Positions 15,019-16,414 of a stretch of 16,414 bases of DNA are shown in pieces (position 1 is the stretch's first letter; each line of letters starts with the position of its first letter). The notes under the pieces are model-generated. The model was not told the DNA's origin and searched no databases. It was given only the letters and a program-made list of their open reading frames with translations. Origin of the DNA: Microbacterium sp. (GTDB taxonomy: Bacteria; Actinomycetota; Actinomycetes; Actinomycetales; Microbacteriaceae); NCBI GenBank assembly GCA_003524435.1, contig DQHP01000119.1:1-16414 (forward strand), in the 5' to 3' direction. The position numbers and the translations under genes are program-made.

Positions 15019-16071
15019 ATGAAGGTTCACAACCCGTTTCGCACCGCGCTGGTGGCCACGCTCGGGGTGGGGCTCGGCATTCTGCTCATTGGCAGCGTCG
15101 AGTCACTGTCTACCGTGCTGCTGTATATCGGTACAGCGCTGTTCATAAGTCTCGGGCTCGACCCTGTCATCTCCTTCTTCGAGCGCCGTAAGTTTCCGCG
15201 ATGGCTTGCTGTCCTTGTGACGATTTTGGGCGTGCTGGGTATTTTCGCCGGCATCGTTCTGATCGTCCTGCCGATCATCGTCGAGCAGATCGGCCAACTC
15301 GTGCGGCAGATCACCCGATTGGTTCAGAGCAGCAACGATATCTGGGGAGATCTGCGCACGTGGCTGGGCGGCGTCTTTCCCGCACTGGATATTGACCGTG
15401 TTCTCAGCGAGGCGCAAGAGTGGCTGCTGGCGAATATGGGCGACATCACCGGCGGAGTGATCACCGCCAGCGTCAGCCTCGTCACCGGCCTCTTCGGCGC
15501 GTTCATCGTGCTGATTCTCACTATCTATCTCACAGCGTCCACTCCCTCGTTGAAGCGTTCCGTGTACCAGCTCGTGCCAGCATCGAAGCGACCGCGCTTC
15601 GTTGACCTCGCAGAACAGATCACTGACTCGGTCGGGTACTACGTGATGGGCCAGGTCACCCTCGGCGTGATCAATGGAATCCTCAGCGCGATCTACCTCA
15701 GCATCATCGACGCGCCATTCGCAGCGGTGCTCGCTGTTGTCGCGTTCTTCTTCTCGCTCATCCCGCTGGTCGGAACTCTAACCGGGTCGACGATCATCGT
15801 GTTGGTGTGCTTGCTCCCGGGACTGGGCTCACCCGCGACTGCACTCGCTGCCGGAATCTACTATCTGATCTACATGCAGATCGAGGCGTATGTGATCTCT
15901 CCACGCATCATGAGTCGCGCCGTCTCTGTGCCCGGTGCAGTCGTCGTCGTCGCTGCTTTGGCTGGTGGGTCATTACTCGGCCTCCTCGGAGCCCTCATCG
16001 CCATTCCCGTGGCCGCCAGCATCCTGATCATCTACCGGCAGGTGCTTATCCCGCGGATGAATGAGCGTTGA
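15019..16071 (+). CDS. AI-2E family transporter (PerM/TqsA/YdiK superfamily)
   Basis: A 350-residue integral membrane protein. Hydrophobic segments lie near 9-24, 29-47, 61-86, 145-173, 208-265 (two or three helices), 268-290 and 303-338. The soluble stretch between the third and fourth (about 88-142) is typical of the family. Signatures are GLDPVISFFERRKFPR (46-61), YYVMGQVTLGVINGILSAIY (207-226), SLIPLVGTLTG (246-256), YVISPRIMSRAVSVP (291-305) and LLGALIAIPVAAS (322-334). Members export autoinducer-2 in E. coli (TqsA) or act as sodium/proton antiporters or permeases; the substrate here cannot be told. It is transcribed alone, divergent from the envelope protein operon across 176 bp. After its stop, 87 bp separate it from a convergent gene; a weak fold-back (GACTC at 16099 with GAGTC at 16138) is the only structure there. 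Confidence 0.9.
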   Translation: MKVHNPFRTALVATLGVGLGILLIGSVESLSTVLLYIGTALFISLGLDPVISFFERRKFPRWLAVLVTILGVLGIFAGIVLIVLPIIVEQIGQLVRQITRLVQSSNDIWGDLRTWLGGVFPALDIDRVLSEAQEWLLANMGDITGGVITASVSLVTGLFGAFIVLILTIYLTASTPSLKRSVYQLVPASKRPRFVDLAEQITDSVGYYVMGQVTLGVINGILSAIYLSIIDAPFAAVLAVVAFFFSLIPLVGTLTGSTIIVLVCLLPGLGSPATALAAGIYYLIYMQIEAYVISPRIMSRAVSVPGAVVVVAALAGGSLLGLLGALIAIPVAASILIIYRQVLIPRMNER

Positions 16072-16158
16072 CGCGAGCCGCATCACGGCCGCGGAGCGGA
16101 CTCGGCGCAGCACAAGTCAAGGATGAGCGCGCCCTGCGAGTCGAAACCAGCTAGCCCC

Positions 16159-16414
16159 TTACGCTGCATTCCAGCAGTGCGTGTGCCAATGTCTGCGCGC
16201 GGCAAGGTCTGCCGCATCGCCCAGCACCCCGTCGGCACGCCACACCACCAGGTGCGCGGCACCTGCGGACACCGTGCCGCCGCATCCAGGGCAGACATAG
16301 TCTTTCTGTGCTTGCTGCCCTGAGATCGGCTGTACGTTCCATTCTCGGCCGCGCCGGGTCTCCGTGCGCTTCCAGCCCGCGAGCAGGCGTTCGAAAGACG
16401 CGTCAGCGGCGGGG
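16159..16414 (-). CDS. Small zinc-ribbon protein, C-terminal part (5' end outside window)
   Basis: A minus-strand frame is open from the window edge to a TAA at 16161-16159, giving 84 residues without a start codon in view. It contains RREG-like basic residues, GREWNVQPISG, then DYVCPGCGG (Cys41 and Cys44 of the visible part) and ends ARRHWHTHCWNAA (His77 and Cys80). The paired CxxC and HxxC suggest a bound zinc. The same pattern, W-V-P-G, CPGC, then RRHWHT-CW, is familiar from small conserved actinobacterial proteins of unknown function, sometimes mislabelled ATP/GTP-binding. The frame is preferred over overlapping ones because it keeps this motif order and ends cleanly. It converges on the permease gene. 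No function can be given. Confidence 0.75.
   Translation of the reverse strand, partial: PAADASFERLLAGWKRTETRRGREWNVQPISGQQAQKDYVCPGCGGTVSAGAAHLVVWRADGVLGDAADLAARRHWHTHCWNAA

Noticed and set aside
16099..16142. Terminator between the permease and zinc-ribbon genes
   Set aside because: The only pairing (GACTC with GAGTC and GCAG with CTGC) is short, bulged and has a long loop without a T-run.
16083..16298. Minus-strand frame of 71 codons at the right edge
   Set aside because: It overlaps, in another frame, the zinc-ribbon frame 16159-16414 whose motif order is recognisable; this one shows none.

Overview
The window looks like chromosomal DNA of a high-G+C actinobacterium, most probably Microbacteriaceae (Microbacterium or a close relative). 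The reasons are the GC-rich third codon positions, the glgE–glgB pair typical of Actinobacteria, a long LigA with two insertions, an Arg/Gly-rich DEAD-box helicase tail, frequent GTG starts, and several start codons placed exactly where a leaderless mRNA would begin. I see no rRNA, tRNA, transposase, integrase, phage gene or CRISPR array. The genes are tightly packed and no gene-free stretch exceeds about 180 bp.

Layout. (1) 1-747, + strand: the C-terminal end of a DEAD-box RNA helicase, a spacer holding a strong 49-nt inverted repeat, then a small acylphosphatase gene. (2) 775-5420, - strand: cysteine desulfurase, mnmA (tRNA 2-thiouridylase) and ligA (NAD-dependent DNA ligase), read in that order. 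The desulfurase can supply the sulfur that MnmA uses on tRNA; ligA is a co-linear essential gene. Each of the three has a -10-like hexamer exactly 6 nt before its start codon, so each may be transcribed separately as a leaderless mRNA. (3) 5512-11910, + strand: a glycogen block of glgX (debranching enzyme), glgE (maltosyltransferase using maltose 1-phosphate) and glgB (branching enzyme). GlgE and GlgB build branched alpha-glucan and GlgX trims it. glgX and glgE also carry the -10/6 nt/start arrangement, while glgB overlaps glgE by 4 nt and has a strong ribosome binding site. No treS, mak, glgC or glgM lies in the window, so the source of maltose 1-phosphate is not visible. (4) 11967-14842, - strand: a two-gene operon of a 644-residue envelope protein of unknown function with an internal lipoprotein-like signal, overlapped by 4 nt by a thioredoxin-TPR protein of the CnoX/YbbN type. 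(5) 15019-16071, + strand: an AI-2E/PerM family membrane permease, divergent from that operon. (6) 16159-16414, - strand: the C-terminal part of a zinc-ribbon protein that runs off the window edge; it has no start codon inside the window and is easily missed.

Most genes are conserved housekeeping or central-metabolism genes. The least explained items are the 644-residue fusion-like envelope protein, the long inverted repeat in front of the acylphosphatase gene, and the uniform -10/6 nt/start layout, including one case where the stop codon of the desulfurase gene is itself the first half of the mnmA -10 hexamer.
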